A DNA stretch of 64,000 nt from Epiperipatus broadwayi (taxonomy: Eukaryota; Onychophora; Udeonychophora; Euonychophora; Peripatidae): positions 3,809,001-3,873,000 of the forward strand of contig JAQFVV010006294.1 of assembly GCA_028023455.1 (NCBI GenBank). The letters are read 5' to 3'. Made by a program: the position numbers and the translations under genes. Positions 46,321-59,280 of this stretch are shown here, one piece after another (the first letter of the stretch is position 1; the number at the start of each line of letters is the position of its first letter). The notes beneath the pieces were generated by a model. It had not been told where the DNA came from. It made no database searches and saw nothing but the letters and a program-made list of their open reading frames with translations.

Positions 46321-47977
46321 TTATTTTTTAAATTCTTTTCTCTTGTTTGAAATGTTATATTTGTTAGCAAGTGACTGCTGCTGATGATGTCAATTGCAAA
46401 TGTATGCCCCTGACATGAATTTTTTGAAGCAATATTTTTATCTACTTCCTAAAACTGTGCAGAAAAACAAAATAGTTTGTTCTAAAAACATACAGCCTGC
46501 TGATAATTCCTTACAAAGTTTGATATAAAAATTTTAAATTACTTTTCTTAAAAGGCTATTTGCATTAGCAATTCTAATAGAATATCAAGTCGCACATAGA
46601 TATGTTTATAATATATACAACAACACATAGACTTTCAATGGTTGATCCAAACAAAATGGGACCATTAGACACATTTTCTGGCCATTCCAAGATAGCATAA
46701 ATTTTTTCTACTTTTATTCTTTCTGGAATGATAAACAATTACTAAAAATTGATTAGCTTATAGGATAGAAAAGTTCTTTGAGTCAATATTCTGTGTCTTC
46801 AAGAATTTATCGAAGTTTTGCAACAAATAAAAAAAAAATCTGCAGATTCATTATCAATCATATTAAAAGGTCATGCTTATACTGTTCTTCCATATCTACT
46901 ATAAGGATAGTAAAATACATGCCTAAAATGGCATATAATTGTTTTTTCTAAAAAAACATATAACAGAAAAAAGAAATCTAATAAAATTTATTTATTTTAA
47001 AAATATATTTATATATTTAACAATAATATGATACTTGATATTCTTTTCTTAATTTGCTTTTCATTATATAACAAGAAACATGGGTGCACTTTAGATCCCT
47101 TATTATTTTAAAATATATATCTTCAAGTCAAACATATCTAACAAAATAACAAAAACAAATAATTAATTACTCTGTTTTTTATAAAATCTTTATTCTTTGT
47201 AAAACAAATAAAAAAGCATAATTTCTTTGAGGATATTTTTAAAACTATCAGAATTTTATTCTTTCAAGAAAATAAGATTTCTAATCAAAGATATCATTTT
47301 ATTAATAAGATATGAATCCATTGTATTTTTGTGCTGATCAATGAAATTCTTATGCAAATTATTAACATATTGTTAATAATTTTAATTAAATTATTCTGCC
47401 TCTGATGATAGATATCAGAATTTTTCCTCCAACATTTTAGCATTATGAGATTGGATTTTACTGACACATCTAAGAATTCCTTAAAAAATAATATCAAAAA
47501 TATTAACTCTTTTAAGTATAATAAATAGTCTCAATTAGTTTTTAAATTACTATCTCTGGATATAGATTTTTGCAGGGGCAAATGGAAGGAAATTTCTTTT
47601 TGAAATCAGTAAAATTTAATGAGTGTTCTGGCATTTGAATACAAAAAAAAAAAAAACCACATTGAACACACACACACACAAACATATTGTATGTTTTTGC
47701 CCCGTACTATATTTACTATTATAATATATATATATCAGGGATGAAGCATCCATGTATTGAACGGAATGACTGCTTCCATAGAAAAATTCACTAAAACTTT
47801 CAAAAGCTTTAATTAAAAGTCAATTTAAAAAATTCCCTAAAATATGTATATATTCAACCTCATAAAATCGATCCAACAAGTTGCACATACAATAGTGTAG
47901 TAAGAACAATATGTTCATTAGTATATATAAGCTATTTTGGAAAATATATAAAAAAAAAATATCAACTATTTTGCTAA
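46321..47977. other. AT-rich DNA, nothing firm
   Basis: AT-rich with CA and TA microsatellites (near 47,668 and 47,721). A short minus-strand frame near 46,600-46,740 (IKVEKIYAILEWPENV) faintly recalls a gypsy RT block but is too short to call. Confidence 0.4.
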
Positions 47978-48500
47978 ACATGAAAAAAGAACGAATTATT
48001 CAAACTTTTTTTTTTTTTATTGTATGGAATTTCTGTTGACTTTCAACTTTTTTACCAACAGATGAATTGTTTTTATATACGGCCAGGAATGAATTTGACC
48101 AACTCATTATTGGTTGATTATAAGAAGTCCAAATGCTAAAATCTAATTTAAAATTAAAACTTAGAATGTTAAAAGCATTTGCAAGATAAAAATACACTGA
48201 TAATATATTATCTATATTTAAACTAATCACGGTCTGATTAACATAAAAAAAGAATGAATAATTCAAACTCATTATTTTTTGAATGGAATTTCTGTTGACT
48301 TTCAATTTTTTTACCAACAGTTGAATTGTTTTTATATACGGCGAGGAATGAGTTTGGCCAATGCATTATATGTTGATTATAAGAAGTTCACACAATCCTA
48401 AAATCTAATTTACAATTAAAACTTAAGAATATTAAAAGTATTTTGTAGATAAAAATATATTGATAATGAATTAATCTATATTATAACAGTCAGATTTGTA
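47978..48500. repeat. About 263-bp tandem duplication (2 copies)
   Basis: Copies start ACATGAAAAAAGAACGAATT (47,978) and ACATAAAAAAAGAATGAATA (48,241). They share GGAATTTCTGTTGACTTTCA, TTTTTATATACGGC and GTTGATTATAAGAAGT. They are moderately diverged and non-coding. Confidence 0.9.
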
Positions 48501-50050
48501 CATTCATGTAACAAAATCCAGAGTCCAATACACTAAAGCTGATCGAAGTTGGATGATAAGATTCAGAGTTCGAACCAAGCTCCAACTCATTCACCAGCAC
48601 TCCGTGATTTAACACCATATGAGTGACATTTCTGAATTTACACACAGGCCTTAATTTTAATAGTGAGCTGGCTCCAAACAGGAAAATATGAGACCCTATG
48701 GCTAACCACACATGCATCGCATAAAATTGAACTAAACATATTTTAATGGCTAAGCTAATATAACACTGACATTTTGTATAATAATATCTGGTAATATAAT
48801 TAATAAGTAAGAGGATTGGATTGGGATATAATAAAAGAATAATGAAGACAGAATAAATTTAAATATATTTACAAATTATTAGTAATGAAAAACAAAATAA
48901 ATTAAACCACACTATTTAGGAATCACATTGAGATCAAATACATGCTCGCAGGTGTTATACAATGGAATGTAATCAGTTCGGGGTAATAGTGTTCGGACTC
49001 ATTTAAATGTATTAGCTGACTTTCGTGCTCAGCGAATAATCTATGTATATAAGAATTTAATATGCCAACATAATATTCATTTAATATCACAGTTTGCCAA
49101 GTGATAAATGATAACAACGCTAGCCAGAAATGTAATTTAATTACTACATTGATAATATTGTGTCTGTTTACTAAGTTTCTCTAATATTCGAGCCTAATAA
49201 TATAGCTTGATAATGATGCGAATCATCATCCATCAAACTAAAGGTTATCTTAGTTTTGGATAAATGCCGAATAGCATATATTATAGAGAGAAATGGTCGA
49301 GCTAGCCCTACATACATTTACTATAAGCATTTAAAATGTGCTATAAAGAGAGAGAGAGAGGAGTTAATGAAATATATTAATATTCTCATTTAACAAACAA
49401 TTAATTCGCATCTCTAATCAGATTTAGTAAAAAGGGAGGAAAAGCATATTTAAAAGGGTTAGAATTAATGAAAATAACTAAATATGCCTTATTAATATCT
49501 CCCTGGCCAGAATTCTGTTATTAATTAAGTAAAATTATGCTAAAAATCATAATTTATCAGTGTAACAAAGCAAACCATAACAATTATATATGAAATCGAA
49601 TTCAGAGTTGATTTAAATTACTGCAAAGATCGCAAAGTGATCAGTTATCAATGAATTTTAATTTTGAAACAGCTATTCGGATGTAATATAACTAAGCATT
49701 ATATCATAATTACTAAATTGAAGATAAAAATATTATCTCTGGATAAAATTATTAAAATATATCCGTTCGCTTGTTCGAAATATATTTGGCATATCATCAC
49801 ATACCTAAATGCAATATTAAGAACTTAAATATATAAAAGAGCATAGATTTCACCGCAAATATGAGAGTAAAACAGAATTTAAATAAAATAATTATTAAGT
49901 TTATCTCTTTAACAGGCTTCAAGATAATGGATTTTACAGAGCAATTTTACAGTAAATCAAGTGAGTATTTATTATTTGTTTTACAGGTTGAAGTAAAAGA
50001 AAGATTTGAACTATTATACTTTAAACTGGATGTTTATTTAAATTTATAAT
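48501..50050. other. Unassigned, less AT-biased DNA
   Basis: Base composition resembles that of the LTRs at 18,418-21,508 and 50,051-52,280 more than the surrounding DNA. Two minus-strand frames (48,490-48,717 and 48,923-49,117) have no recognisable domain. An AG microsatellite lies near 49,347. It may be a reversed or unrelated LTR fragment; I could not align it. Confidence 0.35.
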
Positions 50051-52280
50051 TGAAGCGGTGAATCTGTAATCCAGATTCGCGCTTCAGAGGCCATCAACCT
50101 ATTTAACCACCAAGTGGGGCTCAAACCTACTTCTCCATGCACTTAGACTATATATAGAGTCAACACGCACATCCGCATAACTCTTGCTGACCCTCCTTAA
50201 TTATTTACACATATATTATTAAAGATTTGGTATTTTAATTTTAAGTATAATTAATATCTTCTAAATCATATGCAGAATTGTCTATGTGCGTCCACATATG
50301 TGCAGCGGATACATGTATGTGGTGTAAATATTCTTATTTATTTAATATTTTATATTATATATTTATTATTTAGTATAGCTTGGCTGCAAAGAATGATGCA
50401 ATACTTGAAAAGGTTCTCAAAGCCACTTTAAATAAATGTAAAATTTATCAAAACACCATTAGCGAAAACTAGAAATTCATTCTACTGAATTTAGTTTGGT
50501 TTTAAAATATTACTTAAAATTATAGCTATGCAAATCTATTTTTAAACTCAAAATAGATTAAAAACAATAACTTTGAGGATTTTATCAAGGCTTAGCATCT
50601 TCTATTGCACAAAAGACAAAGTACATTTCCTGCTGATAGAGATCACACAAGGCAAGCTCATATCCGCATTGTCTCGAGTGATTCTCTAAAAGCATTCCTG
50701 TAGAAAATATAAATTGGTATAAATAGGGCTTATTTTGCTACTAAAAAAAAAGAACAGTTGATTTTTAAATTCGGTTGCCAAGCCAAATCCATACTCGTCA
50801 ACTTTTCAACATTATGACCAGTGAGTAGTAGGAACCAAGTCCACCTTTCCCGATCTTTTCTAAGATGGCCTCTGTGCCATGCTCCGATCTCAAACAAAAT
50901 GGACAGCTATAATGCTATAGTGAAATGATTTAGAAACAAATGCTACCTCCATTTTAATGAAACATGGACTGCCTTGCTTAAACACGAAATGCCTCCAAAC
51001 ATGGATCTTTCAATCCGTCACATCAGTGCATTGGAAGGTAACCTACCCTACCACCTTAAAGATTCATTTTCACTCATTCTATACCTTTATTAAACCCTAT
51101 TTAACTTTTAAAATGTATTTTGTCTACATTTGCTCACTGGTAACCTAATATCAGTTATATAATTGTAATTAACCTTTTTTTTATCATGACTCTCTAACCC
51201 TCTAAAATCTATATATAATTATTCTCATCCATTTCATGCTCTTATTTCTAGCTCTAGATTAGTGCAGTAGAATTTTGTTGATATATTTATTTTTTATTTA
51301 TGTATTTTATTTTTTTATGCCAATCTAACTCAACTCTGTAACCGTCTTTATATGCTAGTATTCTAATCCCAATTACTCAAGGGATATCTCAATTAATTTA
51401 CAAGATTTATTATAATGTTTTCGCTCCCTGGGCTAGGTACAAGATTAAATAATGTTATCTGTGTCGGAAGGCAGATCCTGATAAGGCTGTCATATATATA
51501 TACATTTTGATAATCGTTAAGTTACTGTTAGTTTAGGATGCTATTAATTTATACTTTAGTTTTAATGTTTTCAATATTAGTAATGACTGCCACTCTGTGT
51601 TTTACAATGCAATAAATACAGCTGTGCATTATTTGTAAAAGCTTATTTAATTTAGTTTGTCATATAAATAAACTGCACTCACACATACACGTGTGTTCAT
51701 TTTATAATTACTCTATTATCATTATAGAATTCTATCATTATGAATTCCATAATGATAATCAATATTTAAATTGATAGCGTGACATCTATTTAATAAACAT
51801 ACCCATATATAATAATTTCGTCATTTATAATAATTAAATATTTATATATATATATTATCCAGTTGTTCGAATCATTCTTATTCTCTTATTATTTTATGCT
51901 TAGTTAAGTATATTTCATATTTAATATTTTGTTTACCCTGGGTTACTTGAGGTCGTGCACACATATACGTTAAACGCACCTACACATCCCATATATGCGT
52001 CACATACCCACATTCAAGTCACATATGCTTCATATATGTTAGCTCTATCATCAATAATCATAAGATATCATGTTTCTCTGCTAAGTCTCCGGGACTGAAA
52101 TTAAATAAATGCTGCTGAATCATCGGGAATGTTATTCATCGTGTTATAGATCTGGGGAGGACAAATAGATTAGAATTCATGATTGCTCCTGACCTGTATA
52201 ACTCAGGCATAACTAGATTTGAGGTACTTTTGCTTAGATTCTGGGTTTTGTTGAATGAACATACAATTTTGACTGGTACA
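50051..52280 (+). repeat. Probable solo LTR related to 18,418-21,508
   Basis: Begins TGAAGCGGTGAATC and ends GACTGGTACA. The last 140 bp (GTGTTATAGATCTGGGG..., CTCCTGACCTGTATAACTC, ...TTTTGACTGGTACA) match the LTR ends at 16,769, 21,508 and 23,422. A TATAAATA box lies at 50,718-50,725, followed by GGGCTT as in the sibling LTRs. No target duplication, primer-binding site or polypurine tract is evident at the flanks, so it could be a fragment of a larger element. Confidence 0.55.
50718..50725 (+). promoter_or_regulatory. TATA box of the 50-kb LTR
   Basis: TATAAATA followed by GGGCTT. The same TATA-to-GGGCT context occurs in the LTR at 13,887-16,769. Confidence 0.45.
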
Positions 52281-55200
52281 CTATAGCTATAGTTTTGAAA
52301 ATTAATAATTAAAGTTCATCTGAGAGCTCTTGCGATAGTTGTGAAGGCTAATACCTAACTCCTGGAAGCAGCTTGTCTCTTGGTTTTGTTCTCTGGATAG
52401 GCAGCAGCTCTCTACTTGAAGTATTATTGCAATAGGTTTCTATCAGGAAGGTTGTCCATCGCTATGTTGGCGTGTACCATTTCAACACTTAGGATGGAGA
52501 CAAAGATACTGTTCCTCAGGCGGGAGAAACAGCACAATCCATCTAACTACTCAGCAAATCTAAAATTTCAAATGGGCGTTAATTCGGCTTGCAGACCTTT
52601 CTAAAATTTGACTGAGTATATATGTAGCAAAAAACTGAGCCTATTTATACTTGCTCATGATGAAATTACATTTTTAATAAACAAAATTTTCCCAGTGAAG
52701 TTAGCAACTAACGCCTTTAAAATCTGATATTTTTAGAGACCAAAATAACTTTTAGCTTTTGTGTTAATCTGCGAACAAGATGTTTTCTTATATTTGGCCA
52801 TTTACTTTCCCACAGGATTTTATCAATCGACATGGTTGGCTAAATCTTGTTTACAACTTAAAATATCTTTTGATAAACATTTATTGTCTTTAATAAAATT
52901 TTGATTTCATCGTCTTGCCATACTAAACGAGGTGTGGTGTCATATAACTTTTACCGATTATTTTAAAATAATTTAAAAAATAGCCAATGACTAAATAACA
53001 AAGTGCTATATATATGATGGTGGTATGTGGAATATACCTATATATGTGCAAACTAAGCAAAATAAAGTATAAAATTGATTTATAATTTAAACTAAATTGC
53101 ATTTCAAATTATATACGATCATTTAAATATGTGGAAATTGTTGTGGCAAATAAAATAAAAACATTATTAAAAAAAAGTTGTAGTGTGCTTCTGTTCCTAA
53201 AAAAGTCATGCTTCATCATAATGGAAACTAGGGTGAAATCAATAATATATCAAGCTATCATGTTATCAGGTCATTTAATATCTCAGATACCAAACCTGAC
53301 TTCAAATAAATATAAATTATTTGACTTACTTATAATAAAGATATTTTTAAAAAATGAAATTTAATTTTATAATAACCATTTATTTTTTCTCTTTCCTCTT
53401 GTCTTATAATGCTGTTATAATTTCTTTGGTTAATTATTCATTAAACTAAAATTTTTTAGACAATAAGCCTATTATCATAGTTTAGAACATTCATCTTTTT
53501 ACTTTCTAAGATTTTCAATCAATACAGAATCATATTATGAAGATTTATACCATTATAATGTTATGATTTAGTGAAAAGACAGATTAGTAAGATAAATTCT
53601 TTTATTTAAAAAAAAAAATTAATGAATAAAATAAATGAATAAATAAAACGAGTTGATTACACATTTTCAAATATACATATAACTTTAATAATAATAACAG
53701 AATATATATCAAATTACTTATTAATAAATAAATTATCTCAATATAGAGTTGCTATTTTGCATAGCTATTTTTTTTTTGTTTAAACCATTATTTAATTAGC
53801 ACGATTAGACTTTTATTCATTCACAACAGTCTACACATAACAATAGCTATAATTTATATGACTACAACTATGATTATAATATATCTAAATTATATATGTA
53901 TTTTTAAAGTGTTCACCTAGGTAAAAATTGCAATTAATTTGATTTAAATATTTTATCTTAATTAGGAAATTTGTTTCAGTAATAGAATATTGTTAAATAA
54001 AAAATTATAATTTTTTTTTCTGATTCTTATTACTGTGGAGTAACAAATCCAAATATAAAGCTAAGGCTGCATGAATATTCAGAAAGATAAAACTTAACAT
54101 CACATGATCACTATCTCATACAAGCCAGAAATTAGTCTGGGGATATTGGATGAGTAGGCACTAGATAGGGATTTTATGCACAAGCCTTCTGGCATCCATT
54201 GATTGCTCTTGTTAGCACAAGATGGCTCTACTGTATGGAGAGTTTTGCTTATTGGTCCAAACTTCTATTTATTCTATCATGGCTTATAGTTATAGTTACA
54301 ACTTTAATATTAAAGCTTTTTTATTACTTTGCACTTTAATCTAGGCAATAATTTCCTTCTTTGCATTACGTCTTTCTATTCGAAAGCACATATTACATGA
54401 TACATAAACACTAAATATGAACTTGAATATAAATCAGTCTAAGTGAATGAATAATTGGATTACATTTTTTAAATTTTTGTACCTAACTTCTTATCTTTCT
54501 AAATGAAAAACAACAACATAATCCATTTTAGAACTTATTTTTCCATTAAAAAAAAAATTAATTATCTTTTCTTTAAATTTTTTATAGGATTACACAAGTT
54601 TAATCAAGAATTTTGTATACAGAGAGATAAAAATATTACTAATGATGAATTAATTCTAAAAAAAAAAAAAAAAAGTACCATTAAAAATTGACTTAGAATC
54701 AAAAACATAAGATAAAACTGAATTTTTTAAAAAAGTGTTATATAATTAAAAAAAAAAAAAGCAAATCTGTTGTAGCCATATATATATTTTTTATCAAATA
54801 TATTTTTTCATCTCCCTTTTTTTTTTTTGATGACAAACTTTTTTAAAGTTCTGGCATTGTAAAGTCCTTTAATTGATCATTTTATTTTATTCAAAAAGCA
54901 TTCCAATTTGATTTCTGAATTGAAACAAATCCTTCATATAAATTAAAGACTTTTTTGTAAGTATACTGCTACAGTTATTTGACATGTAAAATTCAAATAA
55001 ACATCAATTTCCTACACTAAAATCACACATCTTTCTACTCTTTCTTATATGTAACTGACTTGATTGAAGATTTATAGCCAGGCTTTTTCTTGTTCTCTTT
55101 ATTTATTTTTTAAATCCATAGAATGACTACATCAAATGATGTCTGCTTCATATTTATCATCAAAATAATTCAATTTGTAAAACAGCAAGATTTAATCTTC

Positions 55201-56869
55201 CTTGAAAAAGCTTAGTGTTTACATGTAGATAAAACTGGTATATATTACTAATTCCAATTTGACAAAATTTCAATACATCTATTGCCAAGACACATATATG
55301 TGTATCTCTCGTTCTCCAAAATAAAATTTTTTTTTTTTCAATTTTAAAACACCTGATATCAATAACAATAAAATCTTTATACTTTTACAAAAGAAAGTAA
55401 GTTTTTCTAAATAAATATAACTTCCCATGAACAGGAATAAATCATTTATTAAATATCATCTGCATAAATATATAACAACTCCTTGGATCCTTCAGTATAT
55501 TAATTTACCTGACCAAATTCAACTAGAATATACCCAATAGCATTTTATCTTCACAACAATAAAATTTTAAAAATCTATCTTCAGTCAAACTTCCATATTT
55601 TATTTATGACTTCATCGATAATAAACTTCTGCAGTTCATACAATTTCATCCATATAATTTTTTTTTTTTTGTTTCTTCTGGGATTAAAACCTATGTAAAA
55701 TATAAGTCACTTATTATCTTTCCATTTAATGTTCATTTTTTTCTCTATACAGCAAAATGTTGATCATTGCCACAAATATTATAAACTTTACCAAATTACC
55801 TCCCCCCCCCCCCAACAAATGATTCTATCACCACTCAAAATAAATTGGTATATTGTTCCCATGAATTTTGAGACTAATTCAGTATATATAGTAACTTTGG
55901 GCTTTGGTTCTCCAATATTTAATACATTTTCTTCTTACTATTACATCTATAGAGAGAATTTATCATTCTATGTCCCTTTCTAAAATGGATCTAATATTAG
56001 ATTATTAAATTTTTTAAGTGTCTAACGAAGTTCAACATATTTTGCTAATGTTTCCAAATAACACTGGTTCTGTCTATATATTTGAGTTACTGATTCATAA
56101 GTAAATATCTAGATATTCATAAACTTCCATCATTTGACTATTCTCTTTCTCTATAGATGAATACTAGAGACTTTTGCCTTGCAGTGGGTTATTGATATAT
56201 ATATATATATATAAATTTAGTTTATAAAATGAATCTTAAAAATTATTATATAAATAAGAATTTACAATATTCAAATATTAGATTAGGCCTTAAAAAAAAG
56301 ATTAAGAATTAGCTAAATCAAATCAATGTGCAATTAAAAAAAAAAATAATAAGTAATTATAAGAGAAAGAAAAAACAATTAAAAAAAAACAATTTAAGTT
56401 TTAAGTGATTAGAAGAAATGTTTCATGAGAATAATAAAGCAAAACAAAAAAATAAAATAATTTTTTACTACTACTTCAAAAACAGAAAATTGACAACCTA
56501 ATGAGTGATTCAACATTGAACTATCAATTCTATAAATTTTACCAGTATAGTATTTCAAAACAAGTACAGGTTAAGTTTATGTTGAAAATTTATTACATAT
56601 TATTTATAATATATGAATAACATAAATTATCATATATATTGTGACTGAATCTATATTATGCATAGAGTTCATTATGAGTATTAATTTGATTGAGTTAAGT
56701 GCATTACATTTAGTGGGAGTGTACACTATTTAAAAAATGTTTAACCTTTTTTTTTTTTTTGCCTAGTGGTAAAACAAAACTCTGGAACACAAGATTTATA
56801 AATTACAATCCAATTCTATTTTTCAGTGCTTAAATTTCTTATGAATTCCCTAACAATTAACCAATTGAT
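52281..56869. other. AT-rich DNA with one GC-richer patch
   Basis: Mostly homopolymers, TA repeats (56,195-56,212) and a poly-C run (55,802-55,813). 52,320-52,610 is less AT-biased and holds a 62-codon frame (52,416-52,604) without a known domain. A patch at 54,100-54,264 is open for 54 codons on the minus strand but is unrecognised. Confidence 0.45.
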
Positions 56870-57395
56870 TATTACATATAATTCAATACGCCAATTTCTT
56901 TTTAAATCTTGTTTTTATATGATTATTATAAAAATATATAAATATATACCAACATTTCAACTATTTAATATTATAGTCTTTATCAAAGAAACTGAAAAAT
57001 AAAAATATATAACAATAAATATAAATATCGGATATTCTAAACAATCCCCCCAAAAAATATATTTAAAATATTCTTTACCTCAAACCCTTCCTATTACAAT
57101 AATCTCAAAACCTAATCACATTTTTTATACTTATATATTTTTATTTAAAAATACTCTAAAAACCATCTAATTAAAAATATATATTATCTTCCCTTTTTCT
57201 TTCTTTCTTTCTATTAATATTCATGTTTAATTTCAATAATATAAATTCCTTCTTTTATTATTCTTTCATAGTATGATTTTATATATTCCAATGGCTTTAT
57301 TTCAAAATCTTTATGTTTAAACTTAGTCATAAGATGAAAAACAGCAGAAGTTTTATCATTTAAATGCTGTTTTAATCTAGTTACTTATTTTTTGT
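56870..57395 (-). repeat. Left inverted arm of Penelope-like element 3 (GIY-YIG end plus 3' UTR, reversed)
   Basis: On the minus strand this matches 60,395-60,925 on the plus strand. Reading inward to outward it runs from the GIY-YIG segment (LKQHLNDK, FKHKDFEIK) through the 3' UTR (GATTTTGAGATTATTGTAAT region) to AAGATTTAAAA. It therefore carries a reversed partial copy of the element's own 3' end. Confidence 0.85.
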
Positions 57396-57803
57396 AGTAA
57401 ATAGAAAAAAAAAAAGATTTTTTTTATTATCAGATATTGATAATCATAGTAAAATAAATATTATTAATAATAGAATTCAAAGAGCAATTAAATTATGTTC
57501 AAATAATGATTTGTTTAAGAATGAAATTAATGATAAAACATAAATGTTAAATAAATGATTATCCTAATGAGATTATTAAAGGTTTGTTTTCTAATAAAAA
57601 TATTGATAAAATAAAAAATAGAGTAAAATTAAATAGAAATAATAATAATAAAAAGATAATTTACATTAGTTTCAATATTTCAAAGGATGTGTTTATTAAA
57701 ATTGGGAAATTATTTAATATAATTAATAGAAAATATGTTTTTATTTATCCTGTTTATAAAAAGAAAAAAGTTCAACTTTATTAACTAATGATAATAGGGA
57801 TTA
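57396..57803 (+). pseudogene. Penelope-like element 3, RT thumb fragment
   Basis: Plus strand. Codons for RIQRAIKLCSNNDLFKNEI, then DYPNEIIKGLFSNKNI, then KKIIYISFNISKDVFIKIGK match the RT C-terminal thumb of PLEs (YP..vI......ISLPY pattern). The open frame 57,584-57,784 ends near the MITE insertion. The palm with the catalytic residues is missing, so the element is strongly 5'-truncated. It continues at 60,306 in the GIY-YIG domain. Confidence 0.7.
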
Positions 57804-57859
57804 CACCTGTGTCTCGTTTTATGTGGATTTTTTTAATGCGATTTTGAGTTATGCGATAA

Positions 57860-57988
57860 AAATTATTAGATCAGAAGTTGAGCTCCGATAATGCGCTATT
57901 ACTTTAAATATTATACATTTTGCGCAATCGCACGTCATATTTAAAGTAATAGCGCATTATCGGAGTTTGACTTCCATCTAATAATTTC
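57860..57988. repeat. Internal hairpin of the MITE (also 36,290-36,412 in copy 1)
   Basis: The left arm 57,860-57,913 contains GAGCTCCGATAATGCGCTAT. The right arm 57,938-57,988 contains ATAGCGCATTATCGGAGTTT. They form an inverted repeat of about 50 bp with a 24-bp loop. The same hairpin sits at the same place in copy 1, so it predates the spread of the MITE. Confidence 0.85.
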
Positions 57989-58316
57989 AATATTTTCAGT
58001 GCTTTATAATAGTACTGCAATAGATTTTATGCAATAAAGAAGTTCATAATTCACTTAAAATCAGGATTTCCCCATTTTGTATACACACATTAAACTTTAC
58101 AAGAGTATAATGTAAATATGTTCAAACATTACAGATGCCTATACTATGCATGTTGTTGTTTTTGCATTTTAAATCACATTCTATTTTTGCTTTTTAAAAA
58201 AAGAGTATGTAATCAATTAATCATTTAGTGTCTGCAAATTTATTTTTAAAAAGTGAATAACAGCGGTGGGCACAATTAAATTTGACAATTAATAATTAAA
58301 ACCTAATTTTTAATTA

Positions 58317-58324
58317 TAATTAAC
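58317..58324 (+). repeat. 8-bp target-site duplication of the hAT-like element
   Basis: TAATTAAC occurs here and at 59,516-59,523. MITE copy 1 has a single TAATTAAC at 36,719-36,726 as the empty site. Confidence 0.9.
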
Positions 58325-58997
58325 GGTACTCATCTTATTGCTAAAGACGCCGTTCTATGGCGCAGTTTTCGCGCCAAAACACATAAAAATGCTGTTTCCG
58401 CGGCTGACACGTTCGAACCCGCAGTTTTCTATAATACAACCTTTTTGTTGTGCTATAGAATGCAGGCCACTATGTCGCGTCGCAGTACAGCATGTATGTC
58501 GCATCGCAGCAATTACATTTTCCGAATTCGCACAGTTTATAAAATAGTTACGGCTTGATGAGAGAGTTTGTATTTGAATTGGATGGAAATATTGTTTTCA
58601 TTGGATGTTTTTTTATTTTAAAGTATTGAAATGTTCAGATTTTTTAAAGTAATAATTCTAAGACTTTTTACAACGTACTATATTGAAGTTTTAATTGGGA
58701 AAATGTTAAATATCTATGTTTTTAGTGAGTTGTAATTAGGTAACACGTCAAGTAACGTACTGTTAGTAACATTCCACGAGACAAAGAAGAGCGGTACCAA
58801 AAAAATACAGTAAGAAAAGTACAAATATACACGATTTTTTGTAAATTTCATAAAAAGCAAATATTATAAACATGTTTAATAAGTACAGAAGACATTTATA
58901 TGTGTTTGCTGTTGTTTAAAAAAGTTTGAGTTTCTTTATTTTGTCCGAGTACAGTTATGATTTTTAATTTTTTTATTTTGCTTTACAAACAACAGAA

Positions 58998-59059
58998 CAT
59001 TAACCCTAAAACTAACCTTAAACCTAACCCTAAAACTAACTCTAAACCTAACCGTAACA
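58998..59059 (+). repeat. Telomere-like degenerate CCCTAA tract
   Basis: Two copies of a 24-bp unit (CCCTAAAACTAACCTTAAAC plus CTAA) are built from CCCTAA, CTAAAA, CTAACC and TTAAAC-like hexamers. They lie inside the hAT-like element. Confidence 0.7.
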
Positions 59060-59129
59060 ACTTTTACTTTTTATTGTCATTCTATTTGAAGTAAAAAATA
59101 TCCGTAATATCTCTTTTTACTTAAACAAC

Positions 59130-59280
59130 AAGAAAAAAAAGTAGTCATAACACAAGTAAAAAAATATCTGATAGAAAATTGATAAAAAAAAAAGCCGTAA
59201 CACAAGTAGAAAAAATATCCGATAGAAAATTTATATAAAAAAAAGCCATAACACAATTAAAAAAATATACGATAGAAAAA
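59130..59280 (+). repeat. About 50-bp tandem repeat, three copies
   Basis: Each copy reads A-run, then GTMRTAACACAAGTA-like, A-run, and ATATCCGATAGAAAA. The three successive copies show a few differences. It lies inside the hAT-like element. Confidence 0.75.

Noticed and set aside
46600-46740. IKVEKIYAILEWPENV as a gypsy reverse transcriptase block
   Set aside because: Only about 16 residues fit, and the expected following FLG-type motif and upstream RT motifs are absent.
49880-50049. Apparent exon pair around CAAGTGAGT and TTTTACAG
   Set aside because: The implied intron would be only about 25 bp and the frame has no domain.
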